64,000 bases of DNA from Rhizobium ruizarguesonis (GCF_012349115.1 NZ_PQIG01000080.1:1-64000), one strand, 5' to 3'; shown: positions 35,448 to 46,780, counted from the first letter of the stretch. Made by a program: numbers and translations. Notes: generated by a model not told the origin, from the letters alone.

Positions 35448-36121
35448 GCTCGTGCCCCTTCAGCTGCCTGACGCAAATCGGCGACGGTCCGGCGATAATC
35501 CTCGACCGTATCGCCCTTGAAAATTGCCGAGCCGGCGACGAGGACGTTGCCGCCCGCCCGCGCGATATCAGGCGCCGTTTCCACCGTGACGCCGCCGTCA
35601 ACCTGAAGTTCGATCGGCCGGTCACCGATCAGTGACTTCGCCGCCGCGATCTTTCCCGCCATCGCCGGAATGAACTTCTGTCCACCGAAACCGGGATTGA
35701 CCGACATGATCAGGATGAGGTCGACATCGTCGAGCACGTTCTCGATGGCGCTGAGCGGTGTCGCCGGATTGATCGTCACCCCGACCTTCTTGCCGAGGTT
35801 GCGGACGGTCTGCAGCGAGCGGTGCAGATGCGGTCCGGCTTCGGCATGGACGGTGATACGGTCGCAGCCGGCCTTGGCGAAGGCTTCGAGATAATCGTCG
35901 ACCGGCGAGATCATCAGGTGGCAGTCGAAGGTGGCTGATGTATAGGAGCGCAGCGACTTGATGACATCGGGGCCGAAGGAGATGTTCGGCACGAAATGGC
36001 CGTCCATGACGTCGAGATGGATCCAGTCGGCGCCGGCGGCTGTCACGTCGCGCACCTCCTCGCCGAGCCTGGCGAAATCCGCTGCGAGGATCGAGGGGGC
36101 AATGCGAATGGGCAGCGTCAT
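35444..36121 (-). CDS. rpe: Ribulose-phosphate 3-epimerase
   Basis: A 225-residue TIM-barrel enzyme interconverting ribulose-5-phosphate and xylulose-5-phosphate. Conserved sites: IAPSILAADFARLGEEV at the N-terminus, DWIHLDVMDGHFVPNISFG near 33 (metal His/Asp), FDCHLMISPVDDYL near 65, LILIMSVNPGFGGQKFIP near 135, and LQVDGGVTVETAPDIARAGG near 172. ATG codons at 36121 and 36124 are adjacent; the former gives the usual start. Confidence 0.96.
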   Translation of the reverse strand: MTLPIRIAPSILAADFARLGEEVRDVTAAGADWIHLDVMDGHFVPNISFGPDVIKSLRSYTSATFDCHLMISPVDDYLEAFAKAGCDRITVHAEAGPHLHRSLQTVRNLGKKVGVTINPATPLSAIENVLDDVDLILIMSVNPGFGGQKFIPAMAGKIAAAKSLIGDRPIELQVDGGVTVETAPDIARAGGNVLVAGSAIFKGDTVEDYRRTVADLRQAAEGARA

Positions 36122-36182
36122 CAAATCTTACTCCGTATGGGCCGCCAGAGTGCGGGGCCTGAATTCAAGGCAGGCCCGCCGC

Positions 36183-37265
36183 TCATTGCGTCGGCGCGGC
36201 AGGTGGAAAAAAGCCGTTGCCCCGCCATTCGAGCAGGCGGTAGGGATTTTGCGAAAGTTCATGCGCACCGGTGAAGGCAATAGTGCCGACCGGTGTCTGG
36301 AATGTCGTGCCGAGAAGCGTCTCCTGGAGGGGCTTGCCCGCCGCAGCGGCGGCTTGCCCGGCCTGGCCGGCAATGAGGGCCGCGGCGAGCGACGGCAGGA
36401 CATAGCCTTCCGGCTCGATGCCCTTGGCGTGCAGCGCGTCGGCAGCAGCCGTGCCTTCCGGCAGGAGGGCGTATTCGGGCAGGGCGACGGCGCGTACGCC
36501 TGAATCAAGCGGCAGTGGCTGGTCGGCAGCGCGCATGGCATCGCCGCCGAGGATGGACAGCTGGATGTTCTCGGCCTTGGCGTCGCGGGCGATGACGGCT
36601 ACGTCGTTGCGGTCGCCGCCGATGAAGACCCTGGTGGCGCCGGCCCGTTTCAGGCGGCGGACAAGGGAGATCTGCTGCTCCTGTCCCGGACGGTAGGTAT
36701 CGGTAAAGACCGGCTTCAGACCGTTCTGCTCCAGCGCATTGCGCACCGCTTCCGTCAGTTCGCGGCCATGAATGGTGCCGTCCTCGATCAGGGCGATCGG
36801 ATCGGCGGCCCAGTCCTTCAGGATCATCTCGATGATCTTTGCCGCCTCGGCACCGTCGGCGGGCGCCGCCCGGAAGAGCGGCCAGCCGTTCTTCAACGCA
36901 TCTTCCATCAGGATGCGGGAGCGCACGGAGACGGTGATCGCGGGAATGTTGGCGTCCTTCAGCTTCGGCAGCGCGCCTTCCAGCGTTTCGCTGCAGAGAA
37001 AGCCGATTGCAACCTGTACCTTGGCATTGACAAGCGCATCGGCGACCGCAGCACCACTATTGTCCTCGCAAGTCTCGTTGATGGCGACGAGGGTATTTCC
37101 CGACCGCTGAATCTCGAAGCCGGCGCCGGCGGTAATCTGGGCGCCGAGCAGGGCGAGCGGGCCGTTCTGAGGGGCGACGACGCCGATCGTCACGCCGGCC
37201 GCATGGCTTTCAGCCGCCGCTCCCAGCAGCGCCAGAAAAGCTGCTATGCCACGCAGGTTGATCAT
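36183..37265 (-). CDS. Periplasmic branched-chain-amino-acid-type substrate-binding protein
   Basis: A 360-residue type I periplasmic binding protein of the Leu/Ile/Val (LivJ) kind. A signal peptide spans residues 1-23, then VTIGVVAPQNGPLALLGAQI, the usual start of such domains. Cys pairs (NETCEDNS and GFLCSETL) probably form a disulfide. No permease or ATPase genes are adjacent, so it is an orphan binding protein, or serves a transporter elsewhere or a sensor. Ligand unknown. Confidence 0.88.
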   Translation of the reverse strand: MINLRGIAAFLALLGAAAESHAAGVTIGVVAPQNGPLALLGAQITAGAGFEIQRSGNTLVAINETCEDNSGAAVADALVNAKVQVAIGFLCSETLEGALPKLKDANIPAITVSVRSRILMEDALKNGWPLFRAAPADGAEAAKIIEMILKDWAADPIALIEDGTIHGRELTEAVRNALEQNGLKPVFTDTYRPGQEQQISLVRRLKRAGATRVFIGGDRNDVAVIARDAKAENIQLSILGGDAMRAADQPLPLDSGVRAVALPEYALLPEGTAAADALHAKGIEPEGYVLPSLAAALIAGQAGQAAAAAGKPLQETLLGTTFQTPVGTIAFTGAHELSQNPYRLLEWRGNGFFPPAAPTQ

Positions 37266-37451
37266 GAAAGGCGGAGATCCCTAGCCATCGTCCATGCCCT
37301 TTTATCCGCAAGGCCGCGATCGTCAAAGAAAAACAAGCGCAACACGGCGCTTTTCACCGGTCCTATTGTAGAAAAGGTAACCGATGCTCGCCATATTGGC
37401 GCGATAGCAAGTCGATCCAGGCAGAATAGCGCGCGCACGGAGAAGCAGGTG

Positions 37452-37943
37452 TTGAACAGGCAGCATATCGACCCCGGCCTTTATCGCGATGCCATGAGCC
37501 GTTATGCCGGCCATGTGCAGCTCGTGACGACGGCAATGGGCGAGCTGCGCCGTGGTGTTACCATCACCGCCGCCTGCTCGGTCTCGGACAATCCGGCCTC
37601 GGTGCTGATCTGCCTCAACAACACCAATCCGAAGAACGAAATCTTCTTCCGCAGCGGCATCTTCGCGCTAAACACGCTCGGCGCCCATCACCAGGGCGTT
37701 GCCGACGCCTTTTCCGGGCGGACGTCGCTTGCCAATGACGACCGTTTCGCCAGCGCCCGTTTCGAGATGCTTGCCACCGGTGCGCCCGTGCTGGCCGACG
37801 CGCTTGCCGCCTTCGATTGCCGGGTGATCGATATCAAGGAAATGCCGACGCACAATGTCATCTTCGGTGAGGTCGCGGCTGTCCGCTTCAGCGAAAAACA
37901 TCCGGCGCTCATCTATATGAACCGGGATTATCACGCGCTGTGA
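37452..37943 (+). CDS. Flavin reductase family protein
   Basis: About 163 residues of the split-barrel FMN-binding flavin reductase family (HpaC/ActVB-like). Seen: GVTITAACSVSDNPASVLICLNNT near residues 34-57 and the FALNTLGAHHQGVADAFSGR loop. The C-terminal NVIFGEVAAVRF...YMNRDYHAL is typical. These enzymes supply reduced FMN to a partner monooxygenase, which is not encoded nearby. GGAGA at 37439-37443 supports a TTG start at 37452 (eight bases) or GTG at 37449 (five bases). It is divergent from the binding-protein gene. Confidence 0.86.
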   Translation: MNRQHIDPGLYRDAMSRYAGHVQLVTTAMGELRRGVTITAACSVSDNPASVLICLNNTNPKNEIFFRSGIFALNTLGAHHQGVADAFSGRTSLANDDRFASARFEMLATGAPVLADALAAFDCRVIDIKEMPTHNVIFGEVAAVRFSEKHPALIYMNRDYHAL

Positions 37944-38010
37944 TTAGAGCGCCTTGCGTCCTTTCGGACGCACAGCGCTCTAACACTTTGAATCGACGCA
38001 TCGCGCTAGG
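37944..38010. repeat. Rhizobial palindromic intergenic repeat
   Basis: TTAGAGCGCCTTGCGTCC and GGACGCACAGCGCTCTAA form a long imperfect hairpin (37947-37982), followed by CACTTTGAATCGACGCATCG. This is a well-known class of rhizobial intergenic palindrome. Its position immediately after the flavin reductase stop means it may double as a transcript-end hairpin. Confidence 0.78.
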
Positions 38011-38037
38011 GTGGCCGGGATTTCGAGGGAATAGAGA

Positions 38038-38355
38038 ATGGACAATGCCGGGATCGAGGAAATGTTTCAGGGGCTCGGCCCCGTCACGGTCAAGCGCATG
38101 TTCGGCGGCAAAGGCATCTATCATCTCGGGCGCATCATCGCGCTCGAAGTGCGCGACGAGATGCTGCTGAAGGCCGACGAGACGAGCGCCCCGGAATTTG
38201 CCGCTGCCGGCGCTATGCAATGGACTTATGAGGGAAAGAACGGCAAGCCGGTGAAGATGCCCTACTGGTCGATCCCCGATGAGGCCTACGACGATCCCGA
38301 TCTGATGGCAAAATGGGTGCGGCTTGCCTATGAGGCGTCGCTTCGCGCCGAATAG
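38038..38355 (+). CDS. TfoX/Sxy N-terminal domain protein
   Basis: A 105-residue single-domain TfoX-N protein: VTVKRMFGGKGIYHLGRIIA at ~16-35, FALKADE-like EMLLKADETSAPEF at ~41, and MPYWSIPDEAYDDP near 74. In gammaproteobacteria TfoX/Sxy triggers competence, but the rhizobial stand-alone N-domain has no shown function. It ends directly abutting the convergent Nudix gene (no gap). Confidence 0.9.
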   Translation: MDNAGIEEMFQGLGPVTVKRMFGGKGIYHLGRIIALEVRDEMLLKADETSAPEFAAAGAMQWTYEGKNGKPVKMPYWSIPDEAYDDPDLMAKWVRLAYEASLRAE

Positions 38356-38781
38356 CTATTCGCCACGCTCGGCAACAGGCAAAGCTGCTATCGCGGCCTT
38401 GGTGAAGGCCGACAGCGGCTCGGGCAGATTTGTCAGGGGAAACCAGCCGAAATCCGAAAGCTTGTCCGGTTCGGTCAATTGAGGCTCGCCCTCGACGTCG
38501 CGGGCGAGATAGAGGATCGAAATCCAGTGTTGGCGATCGGCCTCGATAATCTGCTCGCTCATGCAGAGGCGTTCGATGCGACCGATCGTCAGGCCGGTTT
38601 CCTCTTCGGCCTCGCGGCGCGCAGCTTCCTCAGCCGGCTCCATATGATCGACCTTGCCGCCGACGATATTCCAATAGCCGGCTTCAGGCGGATGCATGCG
38701 TTTGTAAAGAAGGATCCTGGCGTCGCGCAGAATCACCAGGCCGACGCCGAGACCCGGAAAATCAAGACCGGGCCTGCCCAT
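38356..38781 (-). CDS. Nudix hydrolase
   Basis: A 141-residue Nudix protein. The Nudix box GGKVDHMEPAEEAARREAEE continuing ETGL (residues ~41-64) fits G-x5-E-x7-R-E-U-x-E-E-x-G-U. The N-terminal stretch GLGVGLVILRDARILLYKRM resembles MutT-type pyrophosphatases, so nucleoside-triphosphate or nucleotide-sugar substrates are likely. It lies seven bases after the helicase gene's end on the same strand's downstream side, so the helicase is upstream neighbour only by position. Confidence 0.92.
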   Translation of the reverse strand: MGRPGLDFPGLGVGLVILRDARILLYKRMHPPEAGYWNIVGGKVDHMEPAEEAARREAEEETGLTIGRIERLCMSEQIIEADRQHWISILYLARDVEGEPQLTEPDKLSDFGWFPLTNLPEPLSAFTKAAIAALPVAERGE

Positions 38782-38788
38782 TGGAAGT

Positions 38789-40354
<1,566 letters not shown>

Positions 40355-40493
40355 TCAGGTTCGGCCGAACTCTGAACGAGTCGGCGGGATTGCATGCCGC
40401 AATGCAGCGCGACATAGCCCCGAATGGCCGGCAAGTCAAGAAATAGAGACGCCGCACCCATTGCAGAGTGAAGCGTTGGTTACCGGGCAGGAG

Positions 40494-41813
40494 TTACTTG
40501 ATATAGGTGGCGAGTTTAAGGCCGGCATTCATGAAATATACTGGATCGACGGCATGGCCGTCCTGTCGCACTTCATAGTGCAGGTGCGTGCCCGTCGAGC
40601 GGCCGGTGCTGCCGGCAAGGCCGATGACGTCGTTGCGATCGACCGTGTCGCCGACCTTGACCAGAACCTCCGACATATGCCCGTAGCGGGTCGAGATGCC
40701 GTTGCCGTGATCGACCTCGACCATGTTGCCGTAGCCGCCGGTCCAGCCGGCCGAAATCACCTTGCCTGGTGCCGTCGGGCGGATCCTTTCGCCCGGCGAA
40801 AAGCGGAAGTCGATGCCGGAATGGAGCGCGAGGCGGCCGAGGAATGGATCACGGCGGTTGCCGAAGGGGCTGGTCACGTCCTTGCCGACAGCGGGATTGC
40901 GGAAGGGCAGGGATTCGGCAGTGCTGCGCACTGCTTCGAGCCGGGTCAGCGCGCCGTCGAGCGCGACCAGCGAATTGTTGAAGCCGTCATTGCTTTCCGG
41001 CTCGACATAGGGGCCGCCGACCGCATCGTCATCGTCTTTCTCGGCAGCGCTCTCGGGCATCGGAATCTTGAAGCGGGTCAGCACGGTCTCGATGGCGTTG
41101 GCGGCATTGCCGGCATCGCTCGTCAGCTGTTCGACACGACTGCGCTGATCCTGTTCGACATCTTTCAGCGACAGCGTCACCTTGGAGAAGATGCGGTCGG
41201 CACGGTCGCCGACCGTTTCGGCAGCCGGCACATAGGCGAGCGTCGAATTGTCGGGCGTCGCATCGGCGGGCGCGCCGCTCGCCAGCTGTTTCTCGATCGC
41301 CTCGATGCCGCTATCGGCTAGCGATGCACGCTTGTCCTTGATATCGGGCGCATAAGACTGAACGGGGGAAGTCGGCGGGGGCAGGGCGCCGTCCTTTTCC
41401 GTCAAGCCGGAGCTTTCGGCCCGGTCGAGCAGATTGTCGAGTTTGCCATGGCGCGAGGTGAGCGCCATCTGCTGCTCCATCAGCTTGTCGACCTTGTCTT
41501 CGACCACCTGCTGGTCGAGAAGCTGGCGGGAGGTGATGCGGTCGACCTGCGCGCGGAGGGCGGCGATGCGGTCTTCAAAGTCGTGCTGCATGCGCGCCTG
41601 GCGGGCCATGGTGGCGCCGATCAGATCGTCGCGCAGCACGAGATAGGACGTCGCCAGGAGGTAGCCGATCGAGAAGACACCGACGAAGCAGAAGGCCAGC
41701 GCAGCCATCCAGGGCCGGACCGTTATATGGCGGACCTTGTCGCCGCTTGCCAGGATGAGGATATGTTCCTGTGCCCGCCTGCCGAATACCCGGTGCTGAT
41801 GTCCGCTGTTCAC
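40494..41813 (-). CDS. M23-family metallopeptidase (membrane-anchored, LytM-like)
   Basis: About 439 residues. One membrane helix (residues ~35-58), a coiled-coil region with low complexity (~70-200), and a C-terminal peptidase M23 domain. The zinc motif H-x3-D is in LALHSGIDFRFSPG, and H-x-H in TGTHLHYEVRQDG. Both are intact, so active peptidoglycan endopeptidase is expected, unlike the inactive EnvC type. I chose GTG at 41813 because GGGAGAG lies seven bases upstream; an ATG at 41861 would add 16 residues. Confidence 0.9.
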   Translation of the reverse strand: MNSGHQHRVFGRRAQEHILILASGDKVRHITVRPWMAALAFCFVGVFSIGYLLATSYLVLRDDLIGATMARQARMQHDFEDRIAALRAQVDRITSRQLLDQQVVEDKVDKLMEQQMALTSRHGKLDNLLDRAESSGLTEKDGALPPPTSPVQSYAPDIKDKRASLADSGIEAIEKQLASGAPADATPDNSTLAYVPAAETVGDRADRIFSKVTLSLKDVEQDQRSRVEQLTSDAGNAANAIETVLTRFKIPMPESAAEKDDDDAVGGPYVEPESNDGFNNSLVALDGALTRLEAVRSTAESLPFRNPAVGKDVTSPFGNRRDPFLGRLALHSGIDFRFSPGERIRPTAPGKVISAGWTGGYGNMVEVDHGNGISTRYGHMSEVLVKVGDTVDRNDVIGLAGSTGRSTGTHLHYEVRQDGHAVDPVYFMNAGLKLATYIK

Positions 41814-41917
41814 GCAGGCTCTCCCGATTGATGCTCTACGCCTCTTTCGGAAATTAGACACCGTTATGGTTAATGAATGCTTTCATTGCCGCAGTCGCAT
41901 CATAAATTTCAGTGACT

Positions 41918-42745
41918 TCAAGCGTGGCTGATCGATGCGAGCGAGCGGTAGAAGGACGGCGTCAGCCCAGCCTCGGCGCGGGCAAGGTCGTTGAAGGGCG
42001 GCTTCAGCGGTCCGCGGAAATTGGCCCGCACCAGCTCCTGGAAGGCTTTTGCCGGGTCACGCTTCTCGCGGGCGCAGAGAAAGCGGAACCATTTTGCGCC
42101 GACGGCGACATGGCCTTTCTCGTCGTTGTAGATGACGTCGAGGACATCGGCACTTTCGAGGTCGCCGGTCTGACGCATCTTCGCCTGCAACGACGGCGTG
42201 ACGTCGAGGCCGCGGGCTTCGAGAATCAGCGGCACGACGGCGATCCTTGCCGTCAGGTCGTTGCGGGTCGAATGGGCGGCCTGCCAGAGCCCGTCATGGG
42301 CGGGCAGATCGCCGTAATCGGCGCCGAGATCGTTGAGCCTGGCGCGCACCATGCGGAAATGCTTCGCCTCCTCGAAGGCGACCTGCATCCAGCCGTCGAA
42401 AAAGGAATTCGGCACCTGTTCGGTCGCGAATCGCGCGACGATATCGAGCGCCAGATCGACGGCGTTGAGTTCGATATGGGCGATGGCGTGCAGCAGCGCG
42501 ATCCGCCCTTTGAGCGTGTGCAGCGAGCGCTTCTCCACCTGGGTCGGCGGCGTCAGCACCGGTTTGTCAGGACGGCCGGGCCTGTCGGGCAGCGCCGCAT
42601 CGAGCGGCGAGCGCAGCGACACCCGACGGGCGAACCAGCGGGTGGCGCTTTCCTGCGCAAGTGCCGTCTTGCGGTCGAGATCGGCGGAAGAGATCGCATC
42701 GATGGCGCCGCCGCGCAGCGAGGTTATCGTGAGATCCCCGGTCAC
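41918..42745 (-). CDS. DUF455 ferritin-like protein
   Basis: A 275-residue protein of the DUF455/COG2833 family, ferritin-like four-helix bundle. Probable diiron ligands: IELNAVDLALDIVARF (Glu), QVAFEEAKHFRMV (Glu-x-x-His), LEARGLDVTPS and NDEKGHVAVG. The start overlaps the stop of the upstream peroxiredoxin gene by four bases, so the pair is co-translated; a link to oxidative stress or iron is inferred from that. Function otherwise unknown. Confidence 0.86.
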   Translation of the reverse strand: MTGDLTITSLRGGAIDAISSADLDRKTALAQESATRWFARRVSLRSPLDAALPDRPGRPDKPVLTPPTQVEKRSLHTLKGRIALLHAIAHIELNAVDLALDIVARFATEQVPNSFFDGWMQVAFEEAKHFRMVRARLNDLGADYGDLPAHDGLWQAAHSTRNDLTARIAVVPLILEARGLDVTPSLQAKMRQTGDLESADVLDVIYNDEKGHVAVGAKWFRFLCAREKRDPAKAFQELVRANFRGPLKPPFNDLARAEAGLTPSFYRSLASISHA

Positions 42746-43215
42746 GCGGCCAGGTTCCTCACGGCCTCGAGCACGGTCTCGGCATGGCCCTGCACCTTCA
42801 CCTTTTGCCAGATGGTGGCGATCGTGCCGTCCTGGCGGATGAGGAAGGTGGTGCGCTCGACGCCCATGAAGTTGCGGCCGTACATGCTCTTTTCCTTCCA
42901 GACGCCATAGGCCTGCAGCGTCGTCTTTTCCTCGTCCGAGGCGAGCGCTACCGAAAGACGGTGCTTCTTGATGAACTTGTCATGGCAGGTGGCCGAATCG
43001 GGCGACATGCCGATGACGGCAGCACCGGCCGCCTCGAACTCGCTTGCCAACGCGGTGAAAGCCAATGATTCGGCGGTGCAGCCCGTCGTATCGTCCTTGG
43101 GATAGAAGAACAGAACAAGCGGTCTGCCGTGGAATTCGGCCAGCGAGACGCGGCCGCCGCCGTCGCGGGGAAGGTTGAAATCAGGGGCCGAGACGCCGAT
43201 GCCAGGAACCGCCAT
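42742..43215 (-). CDS. bcp: Thioredoxin-dependent peroxiredoxin (BCP/PrxQ)
   Basis: A 157-residue atypical 2-Cys peroxiredoxin reducing organic hydroperoxides. The peroxidatic Cys is in FYPKDDTTGCTAESLAF near residue 46 (P-x3-T-x2-C). A second cysteine in PDSATCHDKFIKKH is the likely resolving residue, though it is displaced from the usual C-x4-C arrangement. WKEKSMYGRNFMGVERTTFL is typical of the family. It is the upstream gene of an ATGA-overlapped pair with the DUF455 gene. Confidence 0.94.
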   Translation of the reverse strand: MAVPGIGVSAPDFNLPRDGGGRVSLAEFHGRPLVLFFYPKDDTTGCTAESLAFTALASEFEAAGAAVIGMSPDSATCHDKFIKKHRLSVALASDEEKTTLQAYGVWKEKSMYGRNFMGVERTTFLIRQDGTIATIWQKVKVQGHAETVLEAVRNLAA

Positions 43216-43339
43216 TAGGAAAACCTTTCTTTTGCCGGGTTTGTGGATGACACTTTCTCTCCCCGAATTATATAGTGGACGGAAACCCGTCCAGCATGGC
43301 CGGGTTCAATTCTTCACTTAAGGGAGAGCCCGAGGGCGC

Positions 43340-46300
43340 ATGTCAGCCATCCGCGGCGAAAAGGTCACGTTTCGCAAGAAGGATATCGTTGCGCTGGACC
43401 GCTTGCCGTCGGCTCAGACAGAGGATCCGATCATCGTTCATTGCCCGCCGCCGCGCTCGCCGATGCGCGGTACGGCGAAGCTGACTTGTGGATTCCTCGG
43501 GCTGATTCTCCTCCTTCTCGCCGCCATCGTCTTCACCGTCGAGGGCGGCATGTTCGACAAGCCGCTGTCGCAGCAGGCGCAGGCGGCGCTGAACAGCGTG
43601 GCCGGACCGCGCTACCGCGCCGAGGTCGGCTCCACCGTCATCCGCTTCACCTCGGGCTTCCGGCTGGCGCTTGAAGCGCGCGACGTCAACATGATCGACC
43701 AGGAGAGCGGCGAGCATATGTCGACGACGCGCTCGATCAGCATGGCGCTCGATCCGCTCCAGCTTTTCCGCGGCCGCATCGCGGTCACCTCGATCGAGGC
43801 GGATGATATCGCGCTCGATACGGCGCTTCTGCCCTCGGGCGCACCCGTCACGCTCGGCGACCTGCGCATCGACGCGATGCCGGCGGCGATCGAGACGATC
43901 TTTTCGCATCTCGACCTGTTCGACAAGTTCCTGACGCGCGGTTCCACGGATTCGGTGCGCATCTCGGGCATCGACGTCAAGCTTGCCGATACCGCCAACG
44001 GCCCGCTGTCGCTCGTCATCGACAATATCGCCTTTGCCCGTGCCGGCCCGACCTCGCTGCAATTGACCGGCGAGATCGCGCTCAACGGCGAGGTGGCGGA
44101 ACTCGACGTGCTGGCCGAGAAGGAAGGCGGGCATGTCTCCAAGGTCGTGGCGACGCTCAAGCATGCCGACCTCACGCCCTTTGCGCTGAAGCGCAACGAT
44201 CAGGGCGTCATCCGCCAGGGGCTTAGTACCTTCGCCGACCTGACGGTATCGGCCACCCGGACCGCTGATGTTGTCGCGCCGACGCTTGCGGCGACGATCG
44301 ACATCGATCCCGGCCTGATTTATGCGGATGGCGATCCGCAGGAGCTGTCGGGCGGGCAAATCAATCTCGTCTATGATTTCGACAAGCAGACGCTGGAGAT
44401 CGCCCGGTCGAACGCCCGGTTCGGCGCCACCACGATTCCCTTCAACGGCGCGCTGATCGATCTCGACAAGCTCGACCCGCAGGCAGGCAAAGGCTTCGGC
44501 ATCGACCTGCTCGTCAGCGGCGGCACGGCAGCACCCCGCGGCTCCGGCGAGCAGCCGCTTTCCTTCGATATCCAGGCGACCGGGCGTTATATGGTCACTG
44601 AGCGGGAATTCCGGTTTCCCAACATGACCGTCTCCAGCCCGCTCGGCGCGCTTTACGGATCGCTTGATGTCAAGCTCGGCAACAAATCGCCGGAGTTCAG
44701 CTTCGCCGGCCAGTCGGCGAAGCTAGAGACGACGGCGATCAAGCAGCTCTGGCCGTTCTGGATGGCGCCCAAGGTGCGCACTTGGGTGCACGGCAATCTC
44801 TTCGGCGGCACCGTCACCGACGCCGCCATTTCCGTTTTCATTCCCTCTGGCAGGCTGGACGAGGCGGCCGGCGGCAAGGGGTTGAAGCTCGACGCCAACC
44901 AGATCCGCATCGCCTTCGACGTCGCGGGCGCGCGGATGAACGTCGCCGGCGACATTCCGCCGATCCGCGACACGGCGGCGCATTTCGACTTGATGGGGCC
45001 TGTTGCGACGATCGCGTTCAAGAGCGGCACCTCCTATTTCCCTTCCGGCCGATCCGTCAGTCTCGGGCAGGGGACGTTCGTCCTGCCCTCCACCTACGAC
45101 AAGCCGCTGATGGCCGATATCGACCTTACGGTCTCGGGTGCGGCGGATGCCGTCGGCGAGCTTCTGACCTACAGGCCGATCCGGGTGCTGCAGCGCGCCG
45201 GCTTTACGCCCGACGATCTCAAGGGGCGGGTCGAAGCGAATGTGAAGGCGCATTTCGGCCTGCTCTCCTCGCAGAACCCGCCGCCGGCTGAATGGACGGC
45301 GGCGATGAAGCTCACCGATGTCGATCTTGCCAAGCCGTATTCCGGCCGGATCATCAGCAATGTCGACGGCACGCTGAACGGCAATCCGAAACGGATCACG
45401 CTTGACGCCAAGGCCCAGATCGACGGCGTCCCGGCCGATATCGATCTTACCGAGCCCGTCGAGGCATCCTCAGGCGTGGAGCGGCAGCGCGTCATCACCG
45501 CGACGCTCTCCGAGGACCAGCGCAACAAGCTGATACCCGGGCTTTCCGGCATCGTCGGCGGCAGCGTGAAGATGGTGCTGACGCGGATTGATGACGACAG
45601 GCAGGACGTCCAGCTCGACCTCACCAAGTCGCTGCTCGAACTGCCTTGGATTGGCTGGGCGAAAGGCAGCGGCATCGCCGCTACGGCCGAATTCGAAACA
45701 TCCGGCCCGCCCGACAGTACACAGATCAGGAACTTCCGACTGAAGGGCGACGGTTTCGGCGCCAACGGGTCGCTTGATATCGGCAAGGGCGGGCTGATCT
45801 CGGCCGATTTCGATAGCGTCAAGCTCTCCTCGCTCGACGATTTCGCCCTATCGGTGAAGCGCAACAAGGGCAATTTCGACGTCTCGGTTTCCGGCGACAG
45901 CGCCGATGCGCGGCCCGTCATCGCGCGGTTGAAATCGGGCTCGGACAGCGAGGGTAACGGAGATGCCGGCGATACCGCAGTATCGGTGCGCGCCAAGCTG
46001 AAAAACGTCATCGGCTTCAACGACGAGAAGGTCGGCAATTTCCAGGCGCAAATATCACTGCGCGGCGACAAGCTGCAGGCGCTCAACTTTTCCGCCGTTA
46101 CCGACAGCGGCGAGGCGGTGGTCAGCCAGATGAAGGACGGCGGCGTCATCAACATCACTAGCGGCGATGCCGGGGCGGTATCGCGTTTCGCCGATCTCTA
46201 CCAGCACATGCAGGGCGGGCTGCTTAATCTGGCGATCCGGCTGGGGGCCGAGGGCGGCTGGGACGGTTCGCTCGACGTGCGCCGCTTCGCGATTGTCAAC

Positions 46301-46738
46301 GAACAACGCCTGCGGTCGATCGTCTCGACGCCCGTTGGAAGTGAGCAGCGCAGCCTCAACGAGGCCGTCAAGCGCGATATCGATACCTCGTCGCAGCGCT
46401 TCCAGCGTGGCTTTGCCCGCGTCGTTTCGCGCAATGGCATGGTCGGCATCGAAAACGGCGTGCTGCGCGGCGACCAGATCGGCGCGACTTTCCAGGGCAC
46501 TGTGCGCGATCGCAAGGGCAACATGGACATGACCGGCACCTTCATGCCGGCCTACGGCCTCAATCGCCTGTTCGCCGAACTGCCGCTGATCGGCGTCATC
46601 CTCGGCAATGGCAGCGACCGCGGCCTGATAGGCATCACCTTCAAGCTGACAGGCAAGTTCGACCAGCCAAACCTGCAGATCAATCCGCTGTCGATCATCG
46701 CGCCTGGTGTTTTCCGGCAGATCTTCGAATTCCAGTGA
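43340..46738 (+). CDS. AsmA/DUF3971 (YhdP-like) large envelope protein
   Basis: A 1132-residue protein: a short cytoplasmic N-terminus, one membrane helix at about residues 52-72 (LTCGFLGLILLLLAAIVFTV), then a very long repetitive beta-rich periplasmic domain. It matches the DUF3971 plus AsmA-like C-terminal architecture of YhdP/TamB-type bridges, which carry phospholipids between the membranes. The C-terminal block FMPAYGLNRLFAELPLIGVI followed by GITFKLTGKFDQPNLQINPL is typical of the AsmA_2 C-terminus. GGGAGAGCC lies upstream of the ATG at 43340. Confidence 0.88.
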   Translation: MSAIRGEKVTFRKKDIVALDRLPSAQTEDPIIVHCPPPRSPMRGTAKLTCGFLGLILLLLAAIVFTVEGGMFDKPLSQQAQAALNSVAGPRYRAEVGSTVIRFTSGFRLALEARDVNMIDQESGEHMSTTRSISMALDPLQLFRGRIAVTSIEADDIALDTALLPSGAPVTLGDLRIDAMPAAIETIFSHLDLFDKFLTRGSTDSVRISGIDVKLADTANGPLSLVIDNIAFARAGPTSLQLTGEIALNGEVAELDVLAEKEGGHVSKVVATLKHADLTPFALKRNDQGVIRQGLSTFADLTVSATRTADVVAPTLAATIDIDPGLIYADGDPQELSGGQINLVYDFDKQTLEIARSNARFGATTIPFNGALIDLDKLDPQAGKGFGIDLLVSGGTAAPRGSGEQPLSFDIQATGRYMVTEREFRFPNMTVSSPLGALYGSLDVKLGNKSPEFSFAGQSAKLETTAIKQLWPFWMAPKVRTWVHGNLFGGTVTDAAISVFIPSGRLDEAAGGKGLKLDANQIRIAFDVAGARMNVAGDIPPIRDTAAHFDLMGPVATIAFKSGTSYFPSGRSVSLGQGTFVLPSTYDKPLMADIDLTVSGAADAVGELLTYRPIRVLQRAGFTPDDLKGRVEANVKAHFGLLSSQNPPPAEWTAAMKLTDVDLAKPYSGRIISNVDGTLNGNPKRITLDAKAQIDGVPADIDLTEPVEASSGVERQRVITATLSEDQRNKLIPGLSGIVGGSVKMVLTRIDDDRQDVQLDLTKSLLELPWIGWAKGSGIAATAEFETSGPPDSTQIRNFRLKGDGFGANGSLDIGKGGLISADFDSVKLSSLDDFALSVKRNKGNFDVSVSGDSADARPVIARLKSGSDSEGNGDAGDTAVSVRAKLKNVIGFNDEKVGNFQAQISLRGDKLQALNFSAVTDSGEAVVSQMKDGGVINITSGDAGAVSRFADLYQHMQGGLLNLAIRLGAEGGWDGSLDVRRFAIVNEQRLRSIVSTPVGSEQRSLNEAVKRDIDTSSQRFQRGFARVVSRNGMVGIENGVLRGDQIGATFQGTVRDRKGNMDMTGTFMPAYGLNRLFAELPLIGVILGNGSDRGLIGITFKLTGKFDQPNLQINPLSIIAPGVFRQIFEFQ

Positions 46739-46780
46739 GGCGGGGGAAGCCGTCACGGCAGAAGTCGTGGCGAGAAGTCC

